Source of the DNA: Mycobacteriales bacterium
GTDB taxonomy: Bacteria; Actinomycetota; Actinomycetes; Mycobacteriales; QHCE01
Direction of reading: 5' to 3'
Assembly (NCBI GenBank): GCA_013362805.1
Contig: JABFVL010000089.1
Span: 1 to 51,998 of the forward strand
DNA length: 51,998 nt
The notes under the pieces are model-generated. The model searched no databases. It saw only the letters and a program-made list of their open reading frames with translations, and was not told the origin of the DNA. Below are positions 1 to 9,394 of this stretch, one piece after another; position 1 is the first letter of the stretch, and the number at the start of each line of letters is the position of its first letter. The position numbers and the translations under genes are program-made.

Positions 1-32
1 GGGAAGTCCGCACTCCGCAGTGCGGACTTCCC
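1..32. terminator. perfect 14-bp palindromic hairpin
   Basis: Positions 1-14 and 19-32 are exact reverse complements around the 4-base loop CCGC. No T-run follows on the plus strand, so it is a strong hairpin rather than a textbook intrinsic terminator. It probably ends a transcript arriving from outside the window, possibly from either side. Confidence 0.6.
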
Positions 33-352
33 AACGGAGGGTTGGCGCTGCTAGCAGCGAGAATGTGTGCTGAACTCCGCACTGGGCGCGTGTGGAGTTT
101 GCGCAAAGAGCCGGGTGTGATGGGTAAATAGGCTGTTGACATCGGTGAAGCGATTTAGCTTAAGTAATTACTCAGCTCAGCCGCTGAGATGGAATGAGTG
201 CTTATTTGACCGCCGAATTACGTATTTGACCAGGTCGAAGGTTTGTGCCCGTGTCAACGGTTAGCTGACCTGTCGTATGGGTCTGCTTAGATCGAGTGAC
301 GCGACGCTGACGGAGACCGCATGGGCGGCCCGGCTTACCAGATGGAGACATA
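33..352. other. intergenic region upstream of the UvrA-like gene
   Basis: No convincing gene is seen. A second hairpin lies at 73-99 (arms 73-82 and 90-99, 10 bp with one G-T pair) and reuses the CTCCGCAC core found in the 1-32 palindrome. An AT-richer stretch at about 150-235 is the likely promoter area for the gene starting at 353, but no clear -35/-10 pair could be assigned. Confidence 0.4.
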
Positions 353-2743
353 ATGAGTGGGGCCAGCAAGGGGAACACACAGCCTTCCGCACAGGCGATG
401 GCTGATAGCCACGATCTGATCCGGGTCCATGGCGCGCGTGTAAACAACCTCAAAGATGTCAGTGTTGAGCTGCCAAAGCGTCGTCTTACTGTTTTTACCG
501 GCGTCTCTGGTTCGGGCAAAAGCTCGCTGGTGTTTGGCACAATCGCCGCGGAGTCACAGCGGTTGATCAACGAGACATACAGTGCTTTCGTGCAGGGCTT
601 CATGCCGACTCTTGCCCGACCCGAGGTCGATTTTCTTGCAGGTTTGACCACTGCGATCGTGGTTGATCAGGAGCGGATGGGTTCTAATCCTCGCTCCACG
701 GTCGGCACTGCTACCGACGCTAACGCGATGTTGCGCATCTTGTTCAGCCGGCTTGGCAAGCCACACATCGGGCCGCCGAACGCGTACTCATTCAATGTCC
801 CGTCGGTCAAAGCGAGCGGTGCCATCACTGTTGAGCGGGGCGGCAAAACCAAGGCTGAGAAAGCGACCTTCACGCGTCTTGGGGGCATGTGCCCGCGCTG
901 TGAAGGCATGGGCTCGGTCACTGATTTCGATTTGAACGCGTTGTATGACGACAGATTGTCGCTCAATGAAGGCGCGTTGACCATTCCTGGCTACACCATG
1001 GACGGCTGGTACGGCCGTATTTTCCGCGGCAGCGGTTTTTTCGACCCAGACAAGCCGCTCGGCAAATTCAACAAAAAAGAACTACACGACCTGCTCTATA
1101 AAGAACCAACCAAGATCAAGGTCGAAGGTATCAACCTGACATATGAGGGGCTGATCCCAAAGATCCAAAAGTCGTTCCTGTCCAAAGACGTTGATGCGTT
1201 GCAGCCCCATATTCGCGCCTTCGTGGATCGGGCCGTCACGTTCACGACGTGCCCCGAATGTGATGGCACTCGGCTTAGTGCCGAAGCTCGATCGTCGAAG
1301 ATCAACGGCAAAAACATCGCCGATGTGTGTTCGATGCAAATCAGCGATCTCGCCGAGTGGGTTCGGAAATTGAAAGAACCATCAGTTGCGCCGCTTCTGA
1401 CTGGATTGCAGCACCTCCTCGACTCCTTCGCCGAAATTGGGCTGGGTTATCTTTCGCTCGATCGCCCGGCGGGCACTCTTTCGGGTGGGGAAGCTCAGCG
1501 CACCAAAATGATCCGCCACCTTGGTTCATCGCTGACCGACGTCACATATGTGTTTGATGAGCCCACCATTGGGCTGCACCCCCATGACATCGCGCGGATG
1601 AATGACCTGCTGCTACAGCTGCGAGACAAAGGCAACACGGTTCTTGTGGTGGAGCACAAACCAGAGGCCATCGCCATCGCCGATCACATCGTGGACCTTG
1701 GTCCTGGAGCGGGAACAGGCGGCGGCACGATTTGCTTCGAAGGCACAGTGGAAGGGCTGCGGGCCAGCGACACAACAACGGGCCGTCATCTTGATGATCG
1801 AGCGGCGTTGAAGAAGTCGGTGCGTGCTTCAACTGAAACGTTGGAGATCCGTCACGCGTCCACGCACAACTTGCGTGACGTGAACGTCGACATTCCTCTC
1901 GGTGTGCTCTGCGTGGTCACCGGTGTCGCGGGCTCCGGCAAGAGCTCGCTGATTCATGGCTCCGTGGCAGATGTCGAGGGCGTGGTGATCATCGACCAAG
2001 GCGCGATCCGTGGCTCACGACGCAGCAACCCGGCCACCTACACTGGTTTGCTTGACCCGATCCGCAAAGCGTTCGCTAAAGCCAACGGGGTGAAGCCAGG
2101 GCTGTTCAGTTCCAACTCTGAAGGTGCATGCCCCACCTGCAACGGTGCCGGGGTTATTTACACAGAGCTTGGGGTGATGGCAACTGTCGAATCCACCTGC
2201 GAAGAGTGTGAGGGCAAACGGTTCCAAGCCGCGGTGCTGGATTACACCTTGGGCGGCCGGAACATCGCCGAGGTGCTCGCGATGTCGGTAACGGAAGCCG
2301 AGGAGTTTTTCGGTTCTGGTGACGGTAAGGTCCCCGCGGCGCACAAGATATTGGATCGGTTGACGGACGTCGGTCTTGGTTATCTCACCTTGGGTCAGCC
2401 GCTAACCACCTTGTCTGGTGGCGAGCGGCAGCGGCTTAAATTGGCTGTCCAAATGGCTGAAAAGGGCGATGTTTATGTTCTTGATGAGCCGACGACCGGT
2501 TTGCACTTGGCTGACGTCGAGCAGCTACTTGGCTTGCTAGATCGGCTAGTCGACTCGGGTAAATCGGTCATTGTCATTGAGCATCACCAAGCCGTGATGG
2601 CGCATGGTGACTGGATCATCGACCTTGGGCCAGGCGCTGGTCACGATGGCGGCAAGATCGTTTTCGAGGGCACCCCAGCGGATCTAGTAGCGGCTCGTTC
2701 CACTCTTACCGGTGAACATCTCGCCGCCTATGTCGGCAACTAG
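353..2743 (+). CDS. UvrA-like ABC ATPase, short drug-resistance/class II type
   Basis: Tandem ABC ATPase of the excinuclease UvrA family, 796 residues against roughly 950 for canonical UvrA. Walker A motifs G-V-S-G-S-G-K-S-S (about 50-58) and G-V-A-G-S-G-K-S-S (about 524-532), ABC signatures L-S-G-G-E near 377 and 687, and zinc-binding CPxC pairs near 179, 300 and 590 are all visible. The distance from the first Walker A to the first CPRC pair is short, so most of the UvrB-interaction domain is missing. Such paralogues (DrrC-like, UvrA2-like) are known to protect against DNA-binding drugs rather than carry out general repair; that role is inferred here. ATG chosen because GGAG lies 6 bases upstream. 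No partner transporter or biosynthetic gene is adjacent. Confidence 0.93.
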   Translation: MSGASKGNTQPSAQAMADSHDLIRVHGARVNNLKDVSVELPKRRLTVFTGVSGSGKSSLVFGTIAAESQRLINETYSAFVQGFMPTLARPEVDFLAGLTTAIVVDQERMGSNPRSTVGTATDANAMLRILFSRLGKPHIGPPNAYSFNVPSVKASGAITVERGGKTKAEKATFTRLGGMCPRCEGMGSVTDFDLNALYDDRLSLNEGALTIPGYTMDGWYGRIFRGSGFFDPDKPLGKFNKKELHDLLYKEPTKIKVEGINLTYEGLIPKIQKSFLSKDVDALQPHIRAFVDRAVTFTTCPECDGTRLSAEARSSKINGKNIADVCSMQISDLAEWVRKLKEPSVAPLLTGLQHLLDSFAEIGLGYLSLDRPAGTLSGGEAQRTKMIRHLGSSLTDVTYVFDEPTIGLHPHDIARMNDLLLQLRDKGNTVLVVEHKPEAIAIADHIVDLGPGAGTGGGTICFEGTVEGLRASDTTTGRHLDDRAALKKSVRASTETLEIRHASTHNLRDVNVDIPLGVLCVVTGVAGSGKSSLIHGSVADVEGVVIIDQGAIRGSRRSNPATYTGLLDPIRKAFAKANGVKPGLFSSNSEGACPTCNGAGVIYTELGVMATVESTCEECEGKRFQAAVLDYTLGGRNIAEVLAMSVTEAEEFFGSGDGKVPAAHKILDRLTDVGLGYLTLGQPLTTLSGGERQRLKLAVQMAEKGDVYVLDEPTTGLHLADVEQLLGLLDRLVDSGKSVIVIEHHQAVMAHGDWIIDLGPGAGHDGGKIVFEGTPADLVAARSTLTGEHLAAYVGN

Positions 2744-2817
2744 CTGGTCGTGATCATCGGCGAAAGTGGTGGCGTCGCCGGTCAGAATCGGTCAACACCG
2801 CCTGAAAGTCACCTAAA

Positions 2818-3237
2818 GTGACCAGCATGGATATCACCATTCACTGGACCTTTTTGCCACAAATCGATCCAGAGGCCTCATTGGCTTTTTATCGAGACGC
2901 CCTAGGGTTCGAGGTTCGTAACAACATCGGATCCGGGGCGGCGCGCTGGATTACGGTGGGTCCCGTGGGACAGCCCGATATGTCCATCGTGCTGGAACCG
3001 CCAGCAATGGATCCGGGCCTTACCGATGAGGAACGTGCCACGATCCGGGAGCTGATCGCAAAAGGCAGCTACGCCCGAATCACCTTGGCCAGCTCCGATC
3101 TTGACAATGTGTTCGCGCGGCTCAAGGCCAGCGGCGCTGAGATCGTGCAAGAGCCGACCGACCAGCCCTATGGAGTGCGGGACTGTGCGTTTCGTGACCC
3201 AGCGGGCAACTTGGTTCGCATCAACGAACGCAGCTGA
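2818..3237 (+). CDS. VOC (glyoxalase/bleomycin resistance) family protein
   Basis: A 139-residue protein of the vicinal oxygen chelate fold. It opens with a typical beta-alpha unit (W-T-F-L-P, then A-S-L-A-F-Y-R-D-A-L-G-F-E-V) and closes with G-V-R-D-C-A-F-R-D-P-A-G-N-L-V-R-I, the usual C-terminal signature. Family members bind metal ions and act as isomerases, dioxygenases or drug-binding resistance proteins; the substrate cannot be read here. It starts at GTG 2818, or ATG 2827 three codons later. It lies 74 bp after the UvrA-like gene on the same strand and may be co-transcribed, which would fit a small stress- or drug-resistance pair, but this is inference. Confidence 0.85.
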   Translation: MTSMDITIHWTFLPQIDPEASLAFYRDALGFEVRNNIGSGAARWITVGPVGQPDMSIVLEPPAMDPGLTDEERATIRELIAKGSYARITLASSDLDNVFARLKASGAEIVQEPTDQPYGVRDCAFRDPAGNLVRINERS

Positions 3238-3258
3238 CTTGCCGGATCCGCATCTTCG

Positions 3259-3765
3259 TCATGGGTATACATCGCGTTGGGTGCCGTAATGCCAGCCCTC
3301 TTCAAGTAGGTCACGCACGGCTGGATATTCGCGGGCGTACCGGCGGGAGTGCGGGAAGCGTAGACGCATGCCAAACCAACCAAACTGGATGACAATCCAG
3401 CCCAGCAACGCCATAGCGATCACAAGACCTGAGACAACAACACTCGCGGTGACGAGATAGCCGCGTGCTGCCGAACCAGCTGGCGGCGAGGTGAGCCAGC
3501 CCTCTTCATACATGCCGCCGATGATCACTGCCAGTGCTAGCACAGACGCTGGCACACCGGGAATCAGTCGTCGCTGAATAGAGTGCCCTTTATGGCATTG
3601 GTGACATCGCGGAACGAGGATTTCGGTCTGGGTCGACCGTATCCATATCGCGATAAGTAGGTGGGTATATCGAACGTCTCGCACTAATCCGACTACAAGA
3701 CCGCTCTTTTTATTCGCGGTTTGACCACAAAACCAACAGGGTTCAGGCTCTAACATCATCCCCAC
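3259..3765 (-). CDS. zinc-ribbon, two-helix membrane protein of unknown function
   Basis: A 168-residue protein not recognised as a named family. Two cysteine pairs (C-W-F-C at about 10-13, C-H-Q-C at about 54-57) can form a zinc ribbon. Two hydrophobic helices follow at about 68-86 and 104-130, then a basic tail with H-S-R-R-Y-A-R-E-Y-P. The layout suggests a membrane-anchored protein with a cytosolic metal-binding head. It is convergent with the VOC gene 21 bp away. The start is GTG 3765, with ATG codons two and three codons later as alternatives. Probably real because cysteine spacing and helices are coherent. Confidence 0.65.
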   Translation of the reverse strand: MGMMLEPEPCWFCGQTANKKSGLVVGLVRDVRYTHLLIAIWIRSTQTEILVPRCHQCHKGHSIQRRLIPGVPASVLALAVIIGGMYEEGWLTSPPAGSAARGYLVTASVVVSGLVIAMALLGWIVIQFGWFGMRLRFPHSRRYAREYPAVRDLLEEGWHYGTQRDVYP

Positions 3766-3997
3766 TTTGACGTGTGATGTCGTGGTCTCAGCGTACCGAT
3801 TCGGCGGCCTTTAAAAAGGCGCTTCTACATGAAGCCCGATCTGTCGAACGACTTCAAGACGGTGTTCGCCACCCATGGCGAATCCCCACTAAGACTGATC
3901 GAAAAACGATGCTTAATTTCACGTTGATGCGTGTCGTGGCCGACAACACGGTAAGTCACCTGCTCGGGCTGGTGGTTGCCAAAGGTAGGCTCTGCGC

Positions 3998-4576
3998 ATG
4001 TTGTTGAACGACGGAACAATTCTGGCCGAGATCGAAAAAGAGCGGCTCAAGCTCGACCCATACGAGCCGGCGCTTATTCAACCGTCCAGCATTGATGTGC
4101 GCTTGGATCGCTGGTTTCGGGTCTTCAACAACTCGAAGTACACGCACATTGATCCGGCCCAGCAGCAAGACGATTTGACGTCGTTGATCGAAACGAAAAG
4201 CGAAGAGCCTTTCGTTTTGCACCCCGGCGAGTTTGTATTGGCGTCAACTCTCGAAGTGGTGACATTGCCGGATGACTTGGCGGGCCGGCTCGAAGGCAAG
4301 TCGAGTTTGGGGCGTCTTGGGTTGTTGACGCACTCCACCGCTGGATTCATCGACCCCGGGTTTTCGGGGCATGTCACCTTGGAACTATCCAATGTGGCTA
4401 ACTTGCCGATCACGTTGTGGCCAGGCATGAAAATCGGACAGCTCTGCATTTTCCGTCTTGAAGCTCCCGCCCATCACCCGTACGGTTCATCGGTGTACGG
4501 CTCCCGTTACCAAGACCAGCGCGGCCCGACCCCTTCTCGTTCTTGGCGCAACTGGCGCACCTGGCCGACCGACTAA
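3998..4576 (+). CDS. dcd: dCTP deaminase (actinobacterial DCD:DUT type)
   Basis: 192 residues, close to the usual length, and almost continuous with actinobacterial dCTP deaminases: [11 protein letters not shown] near the N-terminus, [12 protein letters not shown] and [11 protein letters not shown] in the core, T-L-E-L-S-N holding the family's catalytic glutamate, and the C-terminal [12 protein letters not shown] lid. The enzyme supplies dUMP for thymidylate synthesis. Mycobacterial relatives convert dCTP directly to dUMP, and the H-S-T-A-G form of the motif seen here (alanine-glycine rather than the H-x-T-A-H of E. coli Dcd) fits that bifunctional class. It is convergent, two bases apart, with the poly-winged-helix gene. 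The C-terminus carries an extra W-R-N-W-R-T-W tail. Confidence 0.97.
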   Translation: MLLNDGTILAEIEKERLKLDPYEPALIQPSSIDVRLDRWFRVFNNSKYTHIDPAQQQDDLTSLIETKSEEPFVLHPGEFVLASTLEVVTLPDDLAGRLEGKSSLGRLGLLTHSTAGFIDPGFSGHVTLELSNVANLPITLWPGMKIGQLCIFRLEAPAHHPYGSSVYGSRYQDQRGPTPSRSWRNWRTWPTD

Positions 4577-4578
4577 AG

Positions 4579-7500
4579 CTACCTCGTTGGCAGAACTCTT
4601 CTCGGGTTGACATCTGGTGCGTCCGGGCTGATGACTACCCCGTGAAAACGCTTATTTCCATCGTGCTGTATGCCTTTTTGAGTAGTGGTAATTCCCTCGG
4701 AGGCGGTGAGCGTTAGCGCTTCACGCAATGTTTTTGGCGTTACGCCTAGTCCTTCCGCCAGCGCCAAGGTCGTACCCAGAAATGGCCTTGTCCCAGGTGC
4801 AATGCCCTCGGCGGTGTGTTGGGCCCGATGTTGGTTAGCGATGATGGCGAGTGCCGCCGCGATTTGTCGATGTTTTCCGGCGGATTCCCATTGGCTCCCG
4901 AGTCCGTCGATTGCCGTATTGATCAGGCCAATTGCGGCTGCTAGGTGTTGCGCATCCTGCTCAGCGGACGCGGTTTGTAGCGTGGCTAGGTTGAGTGCTT
5001 GAAGGCTGGATGTGGGCAGCGTTATGGCGTGGTCGTCTCGTTGCTCGAGGATATCTGGCGCGTGGGCAGCGGGGACGCGCATTTCGTTGGGCGTGGATTT
5101 TGCTCTTTCGATGTGAATGTAACTGCGCGCTGTTCTATCTTCGGATTCTTTGCGGGCGTAGCCCTGTTCGCGCAAAATCGCGTAGGCGCCAATAACAGCG
5201 TTCTCACTCATTCCAGTTGTTGAACGGAGGGCCTTCTGGGAAGGCAGATAGACATTCTGCTCGAGCTCGGCCACTGCGTATTCGGCGATTGCCGCGGCCA
5301 AATGTTGGGCGACGCTGACACCTGGGGAACGTTGAGGCCCGTTGCTCAGCTGGTCGGCGATCGCTGTGGCGATGTCTTGCTCGGTCAAACCGTATTGCTC
5401 GTTGAACCGCTGCCGTTCTTGTATTTCTCGGCGCGCGGCCTGCACTCGCGCTGGCGCTCGGTCATAAAAACGACCGCGGCCCGTGGCGGTAACTAGTTTG
5501 AGATGTGCCAGTTGTCGAAGGGCGTAGACGCTCTCACCGTCGGTAATAGTCTGACCGACAACTTTTTTGAGTCTTTCCGGCGAAATCCCCTCAGATATTT
5601 CGAGTTGGCCATCAGAAATTTTTCGGTTGATTTCCCGAGCAAGAGGAATCAAGCCGGGAGGATCACGTAGCTCTACGTCCTCATGAACAACCCAAACATC
5701 TGGCTTTGCCAAGCGAATTCGTGGTCCTTCTGGATCTTCAGCGAGCCGCGTCAAGATCGCGTGTGCTTGCGATGGCTTGATATTCACTTTGTGTGCGATG
5801 TCCTCGACATGCGGTAGGTGTATGCCCGCGGGCCAATGGCCGGTGTCGATATGCGCACGTAGCACGGATTCGGCCCAGTAGGTGTAGCCCGTGGCTTCGG
5901 TTCCATGATCACCGGCTGGCTTCCCTGGGCCAGGCAATTTAGTCATCCAGCTACCTGTTGGCTGGTCATGCAAAAAGGTTCCGTTGCGAATTTGATCCGG
6001 ACTGGGGCCATTCTCAAAATCTGCGACTGTGGTGTAGTTTTTGTCGATTTTTATCCAGCCAGCCGTTTCAAGTACGTCCACGATGCGATTGACTCGTGAA
6101 CCACCGATGCGCAGAACTCCCCGCAGTCGATTCTGCGCGGGAAATGGGTCTCCTGGCTCGGCTGTCTGAGCGATGGCCTCTGCCAGTCTCGCAGCTTCGT
6201 GTAGAACCGATCCGGGTTGCGAGTCCCAGAGCAAAGCTTCGAGATCTTGTGCGATTTCCTCACGGCGTTCGGAGCCTTGCCGCTTCTTCCGCGGAGGAAC
6301 GGTTATGCGGGACTCTTCCGGGAAATTGTCAGCAAACTCATTTATTATTCGCAGCTGTTCGTCCGTGGGCGCGGCCAAAATAGTCGAGCCTTGAAATCCC
6401 CGGGCTAGGTAGATCAACCCGAGATCACGAAGGATTCCTAATGCATGGGTAACGCCGGTGACCGTGCCGTGATGGGATTCTTCGAACCACTTTTGGCTGG
6501 GCAGTCGGCCGCCAGGTGGCAGCTGGCGCAAAACTTCAGCGGTATGCCGCAGCATCGACGCGTCGTTGGATTCGGTGCTGGGGTTTTCGTTTTGGCGTGT
6601 CGTCCAACTGCGCGCGATCGCGATTTGAATTTCTTCGGGACTCGTGTTGCGCTGACGGGCGAGCTTTGTTCGCAAACGTTTGGCTTTAGTGCGCAGTGTG
6701 TTTTGGCCGACCGGGTTTTCCACCTCTGGGTAAACCCGGCCTAGACGTTCCGCGGACTTCGTCGCATCGAGGATTTCTTGGACCGTGGCCTCGTCGGGCA
6801 TCTTTATAAGCTTTGTCCCGGTGGTACGTCCTGGGCCACGAAACAAGAGCTGGTGTTCTCGTTCCAGAAACTGCATTCCAAGGCGAGATTGATCTAGCGC
6901 GATGCCCAGCGCTTGCGACAGGTGCCTAGAGTCGGGGAGGAACGTCCCCACCTTGATTTGGCCTGTGAGCAGTACTTTTCCGACGACCGCCGCGGCGTAG
7001 CCAGGTTCTGGACGTTCAGCTTTCAGCCGCGTGGCTTCCTCAGCGTTGTTTTCAAGCCAGGCTTCGATCGCTTCAAGAGAAGTACCGCGACTCCAGGCTT
7101 GACGTTCTTGTTTTATGAGCTCCTTTAATGCGGATTTTCCGAGCCCTCTATCAACGTGAATTCCGCCTCGGTTACCTGCCCCTGTCAGAAGCTGACGGTC
7201 ATCCCGCAATGCTCGCAAAGCTCGTCGAGCATGCGTTAGCGGGATGTCGAGGGTAATTGCTAGGTCAGCTGCGAATGGGACGCGATCGCCCTTCTGCAGG
7301 ATTCTCTCGTGAATTATTTGGGCAAGGACGACTTTCGCCAACCCAACGCCGGTCAATTTCGGTCGTTCTCTAGCCAGTGTTTCGGCATTTTCGTCTAGCC
7401 AGGCATTTATGGCATTGAGCGAGTCTGCGCTTTTACCTTCCCTTTTTGCTTGCGCGCCAAGGGATCGCATAACCGAAGCTTTCGGATACGCCACGATTCT

Positions 7501-7821
7501 TGAGCCTTGGTGGGTATCAACAGGTGTGATAATTCCCCGGTTCCGAAGAATGTGGAGTGCGTGGGACACGGACTGTTTAGGCACCTGCAGAATGTCGGCC
7601 AAATAATCGGAAAAGCTGATGTGGTCGCCGACGTCAAGTTCGCCTGCTTGGACCATCCGCGCTATAACTATGGCTGCGAAGCCGCTGATGGTTAAGGACT
7701 GCCGTAATTCATCAAGCTCCTCAGCGTGTGTATGCGTCCAGGCGTCCACGACTGCGAGTGATGCCTCGATATCCCGAGCAGCGCCGGGGTCAGCTGGGAC
7801 TGGGCCGGTGGGCGTCGACAC
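4579..7821 (-). CDS. giant protein of about nine tandem GntR-like winged helices
   Basis: A 1,080-residue protein with no enzymatic domain visible. It is almost wholly made of GntR-type winged-helix units at about 48-112, 158-224, 274-340, 425-485, 540-600, 648-714, 722-786, 838-905 and 985-1072. Each shows the pattern G-x-x-[IL]-P-[SD]-x-x-x-L-[AS], a recognition helix such as V-S-H-A-L-H-I-L-R-N-R-G, and a wing. The first three units are parts of 113-114-residue repeats, each opening with an A-I-x-A-W-L-x-x-N-A-E helix at 22, 135 and 249. GTG start is supported by AGGAGAGG 2 bases upstream-adjacent. Normal GntR regulators carry one such domain plus a ligand-binding domain. It may be a multi-site DNA-binding or nucleoid protein; this is inference. 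Confidence 0.85.
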   Translation of the reverse strand: MSTPTGPVPADPGAARDIEASLAVVDAWTHTHAEELDELRQSLTISGFAAIVIARMVQAGELDVGDHISFSDYLADILQVPKQSVSHALHILRNRGIITPVDTHQGSRIVAYPKASVMRSLGAQAKREGKSADSLNAINAWLDENAETLARERPKLTGVGLAKVVLAQIIHERILQKGDRVPFAADLAITLDIPLTHARRALRALRDDRQLLTGAGNRGGIHVDRGLGKSALKELIKQERQAWSRGTSLEAIEAWLENNAEEATRLKAERPEPGYAAAVVGKVLLTGQIKVGTFLPDSRHLSQALGIALDQSRLGMQFLEREHQLLFRGPGRTTGTKLIKMPDEATVQEILDATKSAERLGRVYPEVENPVGQNTLRTKAKRLRTKLARQRNTSPEEIQIAIARSWTTRQNENPSTESNDASMLRHTAEVLRQLPPGGRLPSQKWFEESHHGTVTGVTHALGILRDLGLIYLARGFQGSTILAAPTDEQLRIINEFADNFPEESRITVPPRKKRQGSERREEIAQDLEALLWDSQPGSVLHEAARLAEAIAQTAEPGDPFPAQNRLRGVLRIGGSRVNRIVDVLETAGWIKIDKNYTTVADFENGPSPDQIRNGTFLHDQPTGSWMTKLPGPGKPAGDHGTEATGYTYWAESVLRAHIDTGHWPAGIHLPHVEDIAHKVNIKPSQAHAILTRLAEDPEGPRIRLAKPDVWVVHEDVELRDPPGLIPLAREINRKISDGQLEISEGISPERLKKVVGQTITDGESVYALRQLAHLKLVTATGRGRFYDRAPARVQAARREIQERQRFNEQYGLTEQDIATAIADQLSNGPQRSPGVSVAQHLAAAIAEYAVAELEQNVYLPSQKALRSTTGMSENAVIGAYAILREQGYARKESEDRTARSYIHIERAKSTPNEMRVPAAHAPDILEQRDDHAITLPTSSLQALNLATLQTASAEQDAQHLAAAIGLINTAIDGLGSQWESAGKHRQIAAALAIIANQHRAQHTAEGIAPGTRPFLGTTLALAEGLGVTPKTLREALTLTASEGITTTQKGIQHDGNKRFHGVVISPDAPDVNPRRVLPTR

Positions 7822-7834
7822 TGCCTCTCCTATC

Positions 7835-7851
7835 GTTCGCTTCTCGCGAAC
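7835..7851. promoter_or_regulatory. inverted repeat, candidate autoregulatory operator
   Basis: A perfect 6-5-6 inverted repeat (GTTCGC, TTCTC, GCGAAC) sits between the probable -10 box and the ribosome binding site of the poly-winged-helix gene. That position suits repression, possibly by the gene's own product. Confidence 0.4.
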
Positions 7852-7879
7852 AGCTTACTTGGTTTCTCGGTTCTTCCAA
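7852..7879 (-). promoter_or_regulatory. possible sigma-70-type promoter
   Basis: On the minus strand TTGGAA (7879-7874) and TAAGCT (7857-7852) are separated by 16 bases and lie directly upstream of the inverted repeat. The match to consensus is partial. Confidence 0.3.
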
Positions 7880-7997
7880 TCGGCAGAAAGTGCCTCATAT
7901 TCAGCTCACGCGCCCCACCGGTGTCTCTGAGGCATGAGCCGGCGCTCGAAGGTTGTGCGATCCACAGCGTCCGACCCCAATATGGTTCCGAGGAATG

Positions 7998-9338
7998 TCA
8001 GCGCCCCCGTTTGCTCGGTCGCTGGGGTTCGTGTTGTTTCGCGGGGTCTAAGCCGGGATTTTTATGTGCGAGATGCACCGCTATTTGCCTGCCGCTTTTA
8101 CCTAGCGTAACGGCGTGCTGTTCTTCAAGTGATCGGGCCGCGTCCCGAATCGATCCGACAGAGACGCCGAGGCCCCTCGCGATCTCTTGATAAGTGCCAA
8201 GCATCGAGCCAAGTGGCGGAATCTTGCCGGGGTCTGTTGCTGGTTCTTTGGCGCCGTGAATATTGAGTAGATCGATGATGGCATAACGAACACCACTCGC
8301 GACGGTGGCGTTTTCCCATGTCTCGTCTTGATCGGGCAGTACCTCGAGGATCTTCCTCATATGGGCGTACGCATTGCGTCGTTGAGTAGAAGTGGATGGC
8401 TGTAGCGATCGGCGGGGCGCGGTTGGGGCCTGACCTTGCGCCGTCAGCACAAGGTCCCCCTGCTCACGAAGGTTGCCGCTGGCCCGCAGATAGGCGAGGA
8501 CGTTTGTGGCCATGTCGCCAATTGTTAGCGGCTCGCCCACGTCGAGATTTCGGGCGAATTCCTCAATCGCGGCCGACGTCAGTGGAGTTCCAAGAGGAAA
8601 TAGCCCGTCTGGTCGGATCTGCTCCCGAAGGGCTCGAGCGATAGGTCCCATTCCGGGTCGGTCATCTTGAACCTGCATTGAGCCCGCGCGTTCCAGGTCC
8701 GCTGCCCGAGCCGGGGGCCGTTTATCGCCAGGGCGCACCAGTGATCCAGACTCGATGTACGAAGACTCAATAAGCCTCAAGGTCGAGGGAGCGATGGGCT
8801 CTACCCGCAATTTCTCGGAGATAGTGGCTGAGGTGCTGTCGGTGTTTTGACCTTGGACCTCGTGTAGCTTTTCAGCGATGCGCGTGCGCTCTAACTGATC
8901 GATGTAGCCGACAAGACGCATATAGCCTGGCATCGGCTCTTGTGCCAACGTCGGGTTCTCCAGCAGGAAGCGATAGACCTCGCGCCCTTGTTCCATTTTG
9001 GATAAACCTGGAGTGCGGTGAGGCCAAAATTCCCTCAAAGCTCGATATACCGGGCTATCCGGCTCCGCGTCTGGAATGTTGCCGCTTGGCGGCGCGGTCG
9101 GCAATAGGTGCGCGAAGCGCTCGGCGTGCGCCGAGTCCAGTTTGCGAATCGCGGTCATCAAATCCGGGATAGTGATTCCGGCGCGGTGTTCTTTCTGCAT
9201 GAGATTTCGAAGAGCAACGCGCGGGTTTACGCCCTCTGGAGGATCAGGGAGCTCAGTGAGCGCGCTCAACCACGCAACGTCCATCGCAACTTTTTTGTCC
9301 GGGGTTAAATACGCATTTGACAAGGTGGAGTCCGGCAT
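7998..9338 (-). CDS. second multi-winged-helix protein, unknown role
   Basis: A 446-residue protein next to, upstream of and on the same strand as the nine-domain protein. A C-terminal GntR-like unit is clear at about 355-420: P-P-L-G-S-M-L-G-T-Y-Q-E-I-A-R-G-L-G-V followed by the recognition helix S-I-R-D-A-A-R-S-L-E-E. A weaker unit lies at about 235-305 (L-F-P-L-G-T-P-L-T to L-R-A-S-G-N-L-R). The N-terminal 220 residues are helical and unassigned. The tail is strongly basic (R-P-S-K-R-G-R). It starts at ATG 9338 with no good ribosome binding site. Shared architecture and adjacency suggest the pair works together on DNA; no enzymatic motif is present. Confidence 0.75.
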   Translation of the reverse strand: MPDSTLSNAYLTPDKKVAMDVAWLSALTELPDPPEGVNPRVALRNLMQKEHRAGITIPDLMTAIRKLDSAHAERFAHLLPTAPPSGNIPDAEPDSPVYRALREFWPHRTPGLSKMEQGREVYRFLLENPTLAQEPMPGYMRLVGYIDQLERTRIAEKLHEVQGQNTDSTSATISEKLRVEPIAPSTLRLIESSYIESGSLVRPGDKRPPARAADLERAGSMQVQDDRPGMGPIARALREQIRPDGLFPLGTPLTSAAIEEFARNLDVGEPLTIGDMATNVLAYLRASGNLREQGDLVLTAQGQAPTAPRRSLQPSTSTQRRNAYAHMRKILEVLPDQDETWENATVASGVRYAIIDLLNIHGAKEPATDPGKIPPLGSMLGTYQEIARGLGVSVGSIRDAARSLEEQHAVTLGKSGRQIAVHLAHKNPGLDPAKQHEPQRPSKRGR

Positions 9339-9394
9339 TTCAACAGAATAACTGCGCTGCTGAGGCTGCCATGCGGGTATGCGACAAGGCGCTC

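Noticed and set aside
3774..4007. 77-codon plus-strand frame before dcd
   Set aside because: No ribosome binding site or family signal, and it overlaps the dcd start in another frame.
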